This document shows positions 7,558 to 17,953 of a DNA stretch of 19,266 nucleotides, in pieces (within the stretch, counting starts at the first letter, position 1; the number at the start of each line of letters is the position of its first letter). A model generated the notes under the pieces. That model made no database searches. It saw nothing but the letters and a program-made list of their open reading frames with translations, and was not told where the DNA came from. Position numbers and translations under genes: made by a program. The stretch is from Stephanodiscus triporus (taxonomy: Eukaryota > Bacillariophyta > Thalassiosirophyceae > Thalassiosirales > Thalassiosiraceae): positions 1 through 19,266 of the forward strand of contig JALLAZ010000220.1 in assembly GCA_036939755.1 (NCBI GenBank), written 5' to 3'.

Positions 7558-10500
7558 ATGGCGGATGACTTAGACCCCAACATCCCGCCGTTGAATCCCG
7601 AGGATCCCCTCTTCGGCCTCACTACCGCCCAGGTGGAGGCATCTCGCGAAATCTTCGGCAGGAATGAGCTCCTCATTCCCGAGACCCCCCTATGGAAGCT
7701 GTTCCTTCATCAATTCAGCGGGTTCTTGGTGAGATCGTAATTCCTCCTCTTACTGTGCTTATTAGTATCATTGTGTGTCGGTTTCAAGTTTCTATTTTTT
7801 TCGCTAACCGCATGCCGCGGATCTCGTTCATATACACAGCCACTCCTCATTGAACTTGCCGCCCTGGTCAGCCTAGCGGTTAAGGATTGGACCGACTTCG
7901 GCATCATCGTGGCCATGCTCGTCGTGAACGCAAGTCTCGGATTTCGCGAAGAGTACCACGCCAAGAAGGCGTTGGACGAGCTCAGCCAGAAGTTGGAGAG
8001 CGAGGTCGCCACCCGCCGGGAGGGGGAGACCAAGGCCATGAACGTGCAGGAGCTTGTGCCTGGAGACGTCGTTCTATTGGTCGGGGGCACGATCGTTCCG
8101 GCCGACATCCAGTGGATCAAGGGCGACACCGTTTCGGTCGACACTGCCGCTTTAACTGGGGAGCCCATTCCCCGCAAGTACCCGGGGCCGAATGGGGATG
8201 TTATCCTCTCGGGCACTACCATCATGGCGGGAGAGTGTTACGGCCGAGTCCTCAGGACGGGGACCAACACCGAGATTGGACGGGCACAGGCAGACGTCTT
8301 GAAGGATAAAACTGTTAGGGTTATCTCCGTCTTTCAAAAGAAGATAATGTTTGTTGTGCAAGTACTTGTTACCTGTAGTCTAGTCCTTGTGGTGGCAGTA
8401 TTGTTGGTGGAAGGTTTCGTCTATGGTGGATTTGAGAAAGGTCAAGTGCATGTTACAATTCTTGATGCGGTGAGCTGATACATTGCTTGTTTTGCGTCAT
8501 TCTCTCATTTCTTCGAGCTCTAACGCGTGGATGTTCAACGCCGTACGCTCCCCAGCTTTCAATCATGATCGCCTCTATTCCCATCGCTCTCCCACTAGTA
8601 TTGCAAGTCAACTTAGCCCTCGGAGCTAGTTTCCTCGCGAAGCACTACAATGCAATTGTGACAAGTACCCCCGCCCTCCAAGACATTGCGTCCATGTCCA
8701 TGCTGTGCAGTGATAAGACTGGAACGCTGACCACTGCCAACATGTCCATCATCGAGGAAAGCATCTATGCAGCAGATGGCTTCACCAATAACGAAGTTAT
8801 CATGTACGCGTTCTTGTGCAGCAATGCGGATAAGAAGGACGATCCCATCGATCGAGCAATCGTCGCCGCCTTTGCAAAATCCGCTGCCAGCAGTGATGGT
8901 TTCGTGCAGACGGAAATAATTGGATTTAATCCAAGTGTGAAGAGAGTGGTGGCATTTGTAAAGGATTCATCGGGGAAGACGATAACTATTGCCAAAGGAC
9001 TCCCAGCCAAGATCATAAATACAGAAGCGGGCGGTCGTGACGATCACGAACTGCAATGGAAAGTTGACACGGCCGATGACAAGGCATTCAACGACAAAGT
9101 TGTCTGTGTTGATACTGGCCTCAACACCAGTGGGTACAAGACAATTGGAATTGGAGTCTGTCAGGGCGATGCTCGGGAACTTGGCGCTTCCGCCGTTTGG
9201 AAGTTTGCAGGTCTGCTTCCAATGCTTGATCCGCCCAGGCATGACACTCCCGCAACAATTGAGTCTCTCCATCATGCCAACATTTCGGTGAAGATGATCA
9301 CTGGCGACCATGCCAATGTTGGCAAAGAAACCGCTCGTCTCATTGGTCTCGGAACAAATATCCATCCTGGCGAGAAAATGCGCAATGCCTCAGCTGAGAC
9401 AAAGAACCAGATCATATGGGACGCTGATGGATTTGCTGCTGTATTACCCTCTGATAAACGCGAAATCGTCATGACACTGAGGAATCATTTTGGGTTAGTG
9501 ACTGGAAGTGAGTACGATACAGACTTCATTTACAGATGACTCATTATCTCTTCGATCTGATAATATAATCTCACCCGTATCTTTGCTCATGTGTCTGTCA
9601 GTGACCGGGGATGGCGTGAATGATGCTCCAGGTGGGACAAATAAACACTGTTCATTTTCTTTCCTCTTCGATTTATACCCATTTTTGTTTATTTTTACAT
9701 CCCCAGCCCTTTCGGCCGCCCAGGTCGGTATTGCAGTTGATGGTGCTACGGATGCGGCAAAGAATGCAGCGGATCTCATTTTAACGCTACCTGGTCTATC
9801 GCCTATTTATGGTGCTGTTCTAGAATCGCGGCGTATATTCGCAAGGATCAAGTCTTATGTAGTCTACAGAGTTGCAGCGTCTGTGATTATGGTGCTGGTC
9901 CTGTCTATATCCATCTTTGTGAAGGGCTGCGCAGTGCACTCTCTCTATATAATCATTTTGGCACTAATGAATGATATTTCTATGATTCCAGTGGCATACG
10001 ACAGGGCCGCAGCGACGTCTAAGCCGCAGCTAGCCTCATCAAGCAGTATTGTTTACCAATCACTTTTTTACGGTTTGGTCAATGCATTCCTCAGTCTCAT
10101 GGTGAGGTCACAATAACAGCACCTAGTTCGTGTCATCATCAACTGGTCAACACTAACTCTAACTTCTCAACAGTTTATTTTCGCCATGGATTACGACGAT
10201 CGCTTCAATGAAGAAGTTGGTCTCAAAGCTTGTGATGGCCCGACACAGGGATTTATTTGGATGCAACTCCTCGTCGTCACAGAGCTGGCAATCTTCTCGG
10301 TCAGGGCTCCAGGCTTCTTTTTGTTCTCGATGCCCTCTCCTTACTTGATCATGTCAATTCTCTCTACTCTTGTCATTGGGGGACTAATTGCATGCCTAGA
10401 CCCACAGCTAGGTCTGGAAGGCAAGAGCCTTGGTTACATTGTCCTCTTCAATGTCGCAACATTCATTGTGGTTGATCTTTTGAAGATAAAATTCCGTGAG

Positions 10501-10776
10501 GTAATCGGGGAGAGCCCTGGCGAAATTATTGCAAGCGATGACTTAATTCAACCATCTGATCGTACTGACGCTCAGAAGCAAATGAAGAAGAACCTCCGCT
10601 ACGCTGTCCACCGTGATTCTATTGTAAGCGTGGGAGACCGCCAACCATCAGTCGAAGTGAAGAAAAAACCAACATGGTATGAAGGTTTCTTTGACTTGCG
10701 TTTGGATCTGGATATCAACGGCGGCTTTGTGAACAAAAATCGCCTTAAAGTTCAGGCTACGGAAGGAGCTTTGTAG
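7558..10776 (+). CDS. P3A-type plasma membrane H+-ATPase, six exons
   Basis: ATP-driven proton exporter of the plasma-membrane P3A family, 926 residues. Exons are 7558-7728, 7840-8469, 8556-9507, 9602-9631, 9707-10101 and 10174-10776. All introns are GT-AG (111, 86, 94, 75, 72 nt) and the joined length is a multiple of three. The actuator loop has TGEP at residues 163-166, where TGES is usual. The phosphorylated Asp is 320 in CSDKTGTLT. The nucleotide-binding region has a KGLPAKI motif, followed by DPPR, MITGD and then the hinge MTGDGVNDAP (585-594). The Met codon is split over intron 3, and the hinge sits in a 30-nt exon. Helix M6 has LALMNDISM, with N683/D684 in the place of the plant pump's proton-binding Asn/Asp. 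Ten membrane helices can be drawn. The first ATG, in gccATGg context, follows a pyrimidine-rich leader. The C-terminal tail of about 95 residues lacks the plant-type end and finishes TEGAL. It is convergent with the next gene. Confidence 0.93.
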
Positions 10777-11540
10777 TGATCGAAATTTGATGGCATTTGT
10801 TGAATAGAATCAGTGGCTACTTATAATAATCATGACTCAGAATATAACGAGTTTGATTATTGGCGGAGCATTTGAAGCTGTCTCGTTTGGCAACGCGATT
10901 CGAGTGGAAGAAGGGAGTGGGAAAGGTTCACCTCGTTTGTCATGGAAAGGTATATCTATATATATATATAGGTTTAGGTTCATGTTTCAGAAGGAGATGC
11001 GTTATGTCAGTTGACAGCAAAGCTAAAACACTAGATACATGAGTAGAAATAATTATTAATCTCGCAGTTCCTAAACGAAGATAGAAGAAGGTGGTATTCT
11101 GATACGAGAACAACAAAATTGCGCTTGATGAGAAGAAAATGTATCGAAGTACGTTTATCTCTAACACAACTACGAGCACCATCAAGTTGACCTCGTGTAG
11201 CACTTGATCATGTCGGGGAATTATGAGGGATAGGTACACTGCAACTACGATAACCCAGTTTTATGACAAATAATTTTAGACCAAACAATTCACTCTCTTG
11301 GTTCATACTCGTACGATACCTCCCTGCGTGAACGGCATTGTCCATCAAAATCATGTAGAGATTGTTCACTTTGCTCTCGTTCAGAGTTGCCTAACGTATT
11401 TAGATCATTCAATAATTTACTAGTTACACACTAATCGGGCGCTCAACCAACCCTTGTCAGTCAGGTTGATTCGGAACTGACCGCATTCTTGTTGTTCATA
11501 CTTTTCGTAGAAAAATCTTCACAACTGACATTCCTCGACG
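10777..11540. other. Convergent 3' intergenic region
   Basis: Lies between the stop of the ATPase gene and the stop of the opposite-strand TULIP-PqiA gene, so it must hold both 3' UTRs. A short TA microsatellite lies at about 10951-10970. No RNA gene, hairpin of note or coding motif was found. Confidence 0.6.
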
Positions 11541-14500
11541 TCACAAAGAATTAAGACATGTCTCGTCACAATCGCTCTCATCATCAGCTGATTTCTGAAT
11601 ATTGGTCTGGTGGGTCATTGCAAAGTAGTAGTAGTCAGTGAATCTTGGGAAGATCTGTGACACACCCAAACTGGCAGCACGATTTTCAGACTTGGCCGCT
11701 TCCTCTTTATAATCATCTGAACCCGACGTTGTGGCCCTTTCAGTGCTTAGTGACAAATGCGCCAGGTTGCTCTGCAGAAACGTATCAGTGTGGCATCTTC
11801 TTTTAGCAGGAATGTTATCATCTTGTTTCTTTTGTCTTGATGCAGCATGAATGAAATGATTCAATATACATAACATCAAACTCGCTGCTACCAATATCCA
11901 TGATGCTGTCTCAACGGTCGCATCAACTCGAAAGCATTGGGCATCCTCGTTATCGAGGATGCCAAAGTAGGATAGGGATGTGAACGTGTCTTGCAAAGAG
12001 CTGCAGTAGGCGTTAAGAAGAAATTCAGATACATCGCCAATCTGCCAAGCTGCGATGATGATGGCTAGCACATAAACTTCCATGTATTGCCACGATAATA
12101 GTATTTCGTTGACGGCTTCGTTCTTCAAACGCTGATTCGCGGTCATCGGCGTAAACCATTCAGCTAGCAAAGATGCGGTCTGTGCCAAAGGAACGATGAA
12201 TACGGTGATTACAAGCAGTGATGCAAGTGTGCCCAATCCAACAAGATCAGAGGCAGTGTTGAGATAACGACCCTGTTTCATGATCATATTTGCCAAATCG
12301 AATACACTGTAATACGTTTTCGCTTCTTCGAATTTGTTGCCACTTTCAACCGCGAGGCCGACAAGTCCAAAGATTTCGATGGAGAAGGAAGGAAGTGAGC
12401 AGCCACAGATAACGAGAATGATAAACAAGATGAATGCCTCTATCAATATCAAGCCTACACTCCTTCGCACACTCGCTCGTTTGCTGGAGGCTTCGTAGTC
12501 TAATTTGAAAGTGTGTGCGCCAAGCTTTTCTGGTGTAATTTCATCATTTGACAAAGGATCCGATTGGAACTCGATTCGCTGGGATTTGGTGGCAGTCGAC
12601 ACAGATTTTCGATGATAGTGGTTGATGAAGTGGCTTGACACCTGAGAAATCAACTGAGCCAACATATTCGCATAGAGTCCCCAAAGAGGCACGACCATCA
12701 TGTTAATTGAATAGAGACCTTGTGGTAGGAATGCGAGGTCGGGACTAGACACAGATATTCCGAACGACACCAGCGTCATGAGCAGCACGAAGACATCGAT
12801 GATACTCCACTTTCCTAGAATGTCGAGCCACCGCAGTAACGATCCTCGGCGCTTAGAGGATATCCATCTCGTAGGAGTGAACCACAGAAAGAGCGTGAAC
12901 AGCAGCTTCGTGTATGGCCAAATTCCCGAGAATAGAGCAAGACAGACGGCCAGCCCATGAGCGTTGGCATTCCACATTTCCAGCACTGAGAAAATAATAT
13001 ACTATCAGAAGCTGCCATGGCAAAAACGAACAAGAAGCACCGTCGTTCACTTACTGGAATTGACCATAGAAAACTCATAAAAGCCGACCACTTCAAACTC
13101 TTGCTCTCCGACACTTCCTGATATGTTAACGGTGCCCCTGTAGTAGAGGAGAAAGCCAACAAGAAATAATCAGATAGTGTAAGCAAGGGTTTGGCCATAT
13201 GCGCGACTGAGATACTTACCCGAGACTCAGATGCCCAGACAAAAATAAGGCCACGTTAGCAAGAATGACGATTGGGAGTAAGTACCGGATGAAACACGGA
13301 ATCTCCTTGCTCGTAAAAAGAGACTTAATTCGCCGGTCCAAATCCTTTTCCAAAAGTCTTTCCTCCCGTTCCAACCTTTCCAATTCTTTTAATTGATCTT
13401 GATTCAGTGTTCTCATCCAACGTTTGTGACGCCGCCTCAACAGCAACCGTGTGACAAGAAAGATCACGGCGGCAGAAACAGCGACGACGGCGATTACGCT
13501 GATGATGGCGAATAGGAATCCATAAGATGGTGCATCATTCTTTACAACTGGCATGTCCTGAAATACCAATCCTGGAAAGTCATGCTGGTACGAAGGACTG
13601 TGAGGGCAATCATACGCCGCATTGCTCAGTATCCTGTCGATCCGATTCTGGACATAATCGCCCCGTAGGATATCCGAACCGTAAACCAAGACTTTGTTGA
13701 TCATGTCAGTGGCATCACCGATGCCCTCCTCTGATTGTATCAACTGTTCGATCTCCATGACCGCAGCGTCAGTGCAACGGATACATTTCATGTCGAGACG
13801 AGCCTCCCCAACGGCCATTGCGAGATTTTCCAGGACCAATCCGGAATCTTGCTCTCCCACCCTAATGCCGAAATTGTCCAAAACGGGCGTCACGATCGTC
13901 GACATCCAGCAATTCAGATCCGTCACATCCTCGAGTAGGAAATTCATAAGAGACAACTCCTTCATCTGAGCGAGGACCTGGAGCGCCATGTCAAGATTAA
14001 CGATGCCCACACCGACCTCGACCTCGTTGTCGAATTCCATTTCGTCCACCTTGCCCTTCACCAGGAGAGTGAACGACAGGCGGATGGGGTCCGGCCCGAC
14101 CCCGACGGACGCCTCATTATCGAGGACACTTGATTCGCCCATCATCGGAATGGCCAACTTGAGCACACCAATCGAATCGAGGTTGGAAACCGTCACATTC
14201 GAAACGGCGATCTCGACGACCGCATTCAGTCCGTTCAGAGATATATCAAGATTCCTTTTAAAGAGATCGGCCGCGAGGACGATACCCCCCTCGTCGTTCG
14301 AATCGAGGTCCATCACTGTCACGATCAACCCATTCAAACGCGACATCCCATCCTTGTCGACGGCAGATAGGATCCTGCTGACGTAGTCGTACAGATACCG
14401 AAACAATTCACCGTATGGAGAGCCACCCCGACCCATGAGCTCGACGGCATCCTCCTCAGAGAGCAACAAGTCTCGATAATCCACGAGACCCGTCAAAGAT

Positions 14501-16226
14501 GCGTCGGGCTTGGGACACGCATCGTCGTCCATGCGAATGTAGTCGGTCGCGACGTCCTTCACGGCCGCCGAGAGGACACTCGGCAGAGCACCGGAGAGGA
14601 CTCGACCGTACATGTCGAAGAACGCATCGGCCACAGCCGTGATGAGGTACCCCATCCCCCCGTTCGCATCGTCGAGGCCGTATAAGGTGGGCGACTCCAG
14701 TTCAGACGCTGTGACGACGAGTTCTGTGATCTCGGCTTCGTCGACGACCGTGAATAAGCAGGGCAATATGTTCTCGAACCCGACGATCGATCCGAGCGGC
14801 ATGCTCCCGAGGGTGCCATTGTTCGCGCCGATAAAGATGGAAAAATCGATTAGGACGTCCCGCATCGCGATTTCGATAGTGAAGTATTCTCGTACGACGG
14901 ACGAATCGTTGTCGCCGTCGTCGTCGGCGGCGGCGGCGGCTGACGACGACGACTCGGACGACGGCCGGATCTCGGCCCGCACGTCCAACGCGAAGGCGAG
15001 GCGATCGAACATGAACGAATTCCGCAGCGTGTATTTCCCGACTGGATCGAGGACGCTCGTGCCGTTCGGGAGCAGGGAGTCCAACCCCCCCACCGACACA
15101 GACGTCACGGACAGCGTGGTCCGCGTGAACATGTCCCGGAATTCGAGGAACGACGACGACGACGACGAGCCGGAATCGATAACCACGGACGGGTCGACGA
15201 CGAGCAAACCGTCCTCATCCAGGATGCCACCGCCGCGAAGAAAAGCGTTGACGATGTCGGACACGCCGCCGTCCCCCGCGATCGTCTGCGCGAGGAGATC
15301 CAGCGATTCCATTCCCGTCCATTCGCGCACGAGGTCCCGCATCTCGACGAAGTCGATCCACATGGGCAGACCCTCCCCGTCGGCGGGGACGTCCGCCACT
15401 TTCTCGGCGGACAAAGGATCGGCAACGACGTCGTCCATCGTCCCGCCCTCGATTCGGAAGAGGCCGTCGATTCGGTCCGACGTCGACGCGAGGAGGTCGT
15501 CCAGCGCCCCGTCGAGCTTCCCGACCTCGTCGCAAACGAGCGAGTTCAATTCCGAATCTATGGCGTCCCTCAACGACCCCTCGAGCGCGTTGATGACATT
15601 CGAGACGATGGACCCTCCCAGCCCGCTGCCTTCGTCGTGCTCGAACGTAATCTCCTCGATGCGAAGGTCGGATAGGCAGCCCGACACGACCGCGTCGATC
15701 CTTGGCGCGGCGGCGACGGCGGTCGTCGCGGGGCGCTCGTCGTCGCCTCCGTCCTGGCCCGGCCCGTCCCACCCCCCGACGCGTCGATTAGGGACGAATC
15801 GTACTTGTAATGCCATCGGAAATCGCACGACGCGTCCACCCCCCCGACGCGCATCGACAGGCGCCGCTCGACGCCCGAGAGCGACGAGCTATCGAGGACG
15901 ATGTCGTCCACGGTCATGTCGCGGCACGCGATATCGTTAATGTCCACGACGATCCCGGATTGGACGATCGAGACGTCCGGGAGGGCGATTACGATCCTCG
16001 ATATCAATCCGTTCAGCGACGAGAACTTACCATCCTCGTCGACGTTGGCGGGGGAGCCGATGTCGTCAAGCGCGGCCTCCGCCTGATCCCGTCGGAGGAG
16101 TCTATGACGATACGACGGCAAGATCGCCGAGTAGGGGTGCGCCGATGCCATCCGACGGCAGCAGGAGCAGACGACGAGCGCCGCCGCGAGGAAGGCAATG
16201 CGGTAGTTGTTGTTCGCGAACGGCAT
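11541..16226 (-). CDS. TULIP (BPI/LBP-like) - PqiA/LetA-like membrane protein fusion
   Basis: Putative lipid-handling membrane protein. Exons are 16226-13220, 13137-13055 and 12985-11541, with GTAAG donors and introns of 82 and 69 nt. With one G added in the six-G run (15772-15777) the sum is 4,536 nt, or 1,511 residues. A signal peptide lies at about 1-29 (hydrophobic AFLAAALVVC). A BPI/LBP-like region follows: NGLISRIVIALPDVSIV at 72-88, CDFRWHYKY near 134-142, then a helix-rich SNVINALEG...LVCDEVGKL block at about 208-240. A second such block, NGLIVTVMDLD onward, ends near 890. The anchor helix is 902-925, and an acidic/basic coiled coil (ELERLEREERLLEKDLDRR) spans about 945-965. The membrane part has two four-helix modules. 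In the first, helix 1 is 982-998 and helix 2 is 1041-1066, with FSGIWPYTKLL. RRGSLLRWLDILGKW and DVFVLLMTLVSF follow. The second covers about 1206-1409 and contains SWQYMEVYVLAII. There is a hydrophilic tail of about 100 residues. PqiA zinc ribbons are absent. Fold calls rest on motif recall. Confidence 0.75.
15772..15777 (-). other. Apparent one-base deletion in a G run inside the TULIP-PqiA gene
   Basis: The signal-peptide frame (from 16226) reads through CDFRWHYKYDSSLIDASGG to this six-G run and then degenerates. The downstream frame starts making sense directly after it (WDGPGQDGGDDER). A seventh G joins them and makes the total spliced length a multiple of three. No GT-AG pair nearby restores the frame. 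Sequencing error, an allelic indel or a true lesion are all possible. Confidence 0.65.
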
Positions 16227-16978
16227 GACGATGGACGATGGAGGCGGAAAATGGTGGGATTGTGTCGACGATGATGGCTCGCTTCCGCAGTTATTATCGG
16301 CGTGGTCGATCGAGCGATGATGAGATCCCTTGTTATTGTTTTTATTTTGTTATTTTTATTATTTATGAGCGCCATCGTGCCGTTGCCTTCGGCTCTCATC
16401 TTTTCGGAGGAGCAGAGAGGATGCGATGCATAACCAAGATCCAAGAGATGCAACCAATCGTGTGAAAAACGGGATCGCGTTGTCGTCGGCAAGGACGCAA
16501 CTTAGTATCGTACGTATTTATCTACCATTCCTACACCTTTCTCGTACTTAGAGTGTGTATCTGCGGTATGTATGTACTACTATTATTGTAGAGAGTAAAA
16601 AAAGGAGTCGCTTGTGAGTGTGGGGATCTTCTTTACGCTATCTACAACGTAGGAACCAGTACTGTACTTTTCGAACGAATAGGTGTGAGTACCGCAGTGC
16701 GACGCGATACGAGGTCCGGCGTCCCAACCCTGCACCCAGCAGATTCACGATCATGATCACATCACCTTTTCTTGATGCATGCAATATAAAATAAACGGAG
16801 TGCACGTCACAACTGCTCTGAAAACATCTTGGGGTCTTGCTCTTTCACGAATTGAATCAACGCCAGATCGCCCGAAAACATATATTTTATACGTGAAGAT
16901 GATGTTCGCATCGCCTCCATCCTCTCTTCTCCCATTGTAATTATCATCAATCCGTTCACCACCCACCCCTCATATACA
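16227..16978. other. Divergent promoter region
   Basis: Spacer of 752 bases between the start of the - strand TULIP-PqiA gene and the start of the + strand unknown gene. It is AT-rich at 16330-16375 (T/A tract) and 16540-16610. GATCATGATC at 16749-16758 is a palindrome. No TATA box or known element can be placed with confidence, and no RNA gene was found. Confidence 0.5.
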
Positions 16979-17821
16979 ATGAAACTCGAATGCCCAAGCA
17001 ACAAACGTTCCGTGTGCGACTTCACGGGTGCTGATCCGATCAGTAAATATGTACCTTTTTCTTCGAAAGAGCCAATCGATACGGACCCAAACCCATTCCG
17101 TAGTCTGCCATCGAGGTTCCAATCCGAACCATTCTATCACAGTGCTCCTCTTGCTAGGAATGATGCACCTTCTTCTTCGAAAGATCCAATCGATACGAAC
17201 CCAAACCCATCCCATAGTCTGCCATCAAGGTTCCAATCCGAACCATTCCATCACAGTGCTCCTCTTGCTAAGGCAGATGAATTTCTCGAGGACTGGTCGC
17301 GTTGCAGCTCAGACTGCTCCACGATGAGCCAGAATTTGCAAGAAAGCATGTCTTGGAAGCGAGTGACCATATCCGAAACATCGAGCATGAACCTGTACCA
17401 CCTCGACCCGATCTACGCTCAGACCAAGTCCTACTCGAAGGTAGACTATCAGGGCTTTTCCAGGGAATCTTTTCTGGAGGCTGTAAGGATCAAGAAACTC
17501 GTGCTCTCCTTGACACCACCCGGCGCGTCCACCAAAGAAGCCTTCAAGTACCTACTAAAGAATGGTGTTATATCGTCAGAGGAGATTAGAGGCATTGAGC
17601 ATCTAATCCTTTGCAAGTCTACGTCGGAGTTGACGCAAGAACGTCAGGATCACGCCAGGGTTGTCCTGTCAATGCAGCATCGAATAGAGACGTTGGCAAG
17701 AGATCCCGTAAAACAATCGAAGATGCAGGGTGACCACGCGGAAACATTGGCATCATTCAGCGCATCGAGGTCGTCAAAGTCGACAAAAGCTGCAAGAATT
17801 CGTGCATCTAGGGCCGCTTGA
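16979..17821 (+). CDS. Diatom-type protein of unknown function with internal duplication
   Basis: Single exon, 280 residues, with ATG in acaATGaaa context. The first 100 residues are Ser/Pro-rich and hold two 38-residue units (SLPSRFQSEPF...HSAPLA) from a 114-bp tandem duplication. The rest has a helical core with VTISETSSMNLYHLD, YSKVDYQGFSRESF, then EEIRGIEHLILCKS and RQDHARVVLSMQHR, and a basic Ser/Ala-rich end. The pattern of an aromatic Y/H-rich start, an FSxESF-like stretch, a GIEHL motif and a QxxHxxxVLxxQ helix recalls a large diatom-specific family without known function. There is no signal peptide, membrane helix or catalytic motif. It is transcribed away from the TULIP-PqiA gene and ends 132 bases from the stop of the WD40 gene. 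Confidence 0.75.
   Translation: MKLECPSNKRSVCDFTGADPISKYVPFSSKEPIDTDPNPFRSLPSRFQSEPFYHSAPLARNDAPSSSKDPIDTNPNPSHSLPSRFQSEPFHHSAPLAKADEFLEDWSRCSSDCSTMSQNLQESMSWKRVTISETSSMNLYHLDPIYAQTKSYSKVDYQGFSRESFLEAVRIKKLVLSLTPPGASTKEAFKYLLKNGVISSEEIRGIEHLILCKSTSELTQERQDHARVVLSMQHRIETLARDPVKQSKMQGDHAETLASFSASRSSKSTKAARIRASRAA
17053..17280 (+). repeat. Two tandem copies of a 114-bp coding unit
   Basis: 17053-17166 and 17167-17280 align without gaps. There are about seven differences in the first hundred bases and more in the last ten. The unit is 38 codons, so the frame is kept. Most differences change amino acids (E to D, D to N, FR to SH, Y to H). Confidence 0.85.
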
Positions 17822-17953
17822 TTGGGGCAGTTAGGCACCCCTATTTTGGATTGCTCTTTGGTAAAATTAAGTCTGAGTTGATGTCAAAGGAAATTAGCCT
17901 TCGGCTGTGTTCGGTAGAGGTGACTAAAATTAAACGCCCTTATTATCTTACGG

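Noticed and set aside
15725..15795. Cryptic intron to explain the frame change in the TULIP exon
   Set aside because: The only plausible GT-AG pair nearby would be 51 nt, which does not change the frame; a one-base indel fits better.
14612..15940. 442-codon open frame on + inside the TULIP-PqiA gene
   Set aside because: It is antisense to a better-supported exon, is Ser/Arg-rich low-complexity, and is explained by the GAC/TCG triplet bias.
16014..16040. GTAAGT donor-like sequence on - within the first TULIP exon
   Set aside because: Reading through it gives DEDGKFSSLNGLISR, which fits the BPI-like start, so it is taken as coding.
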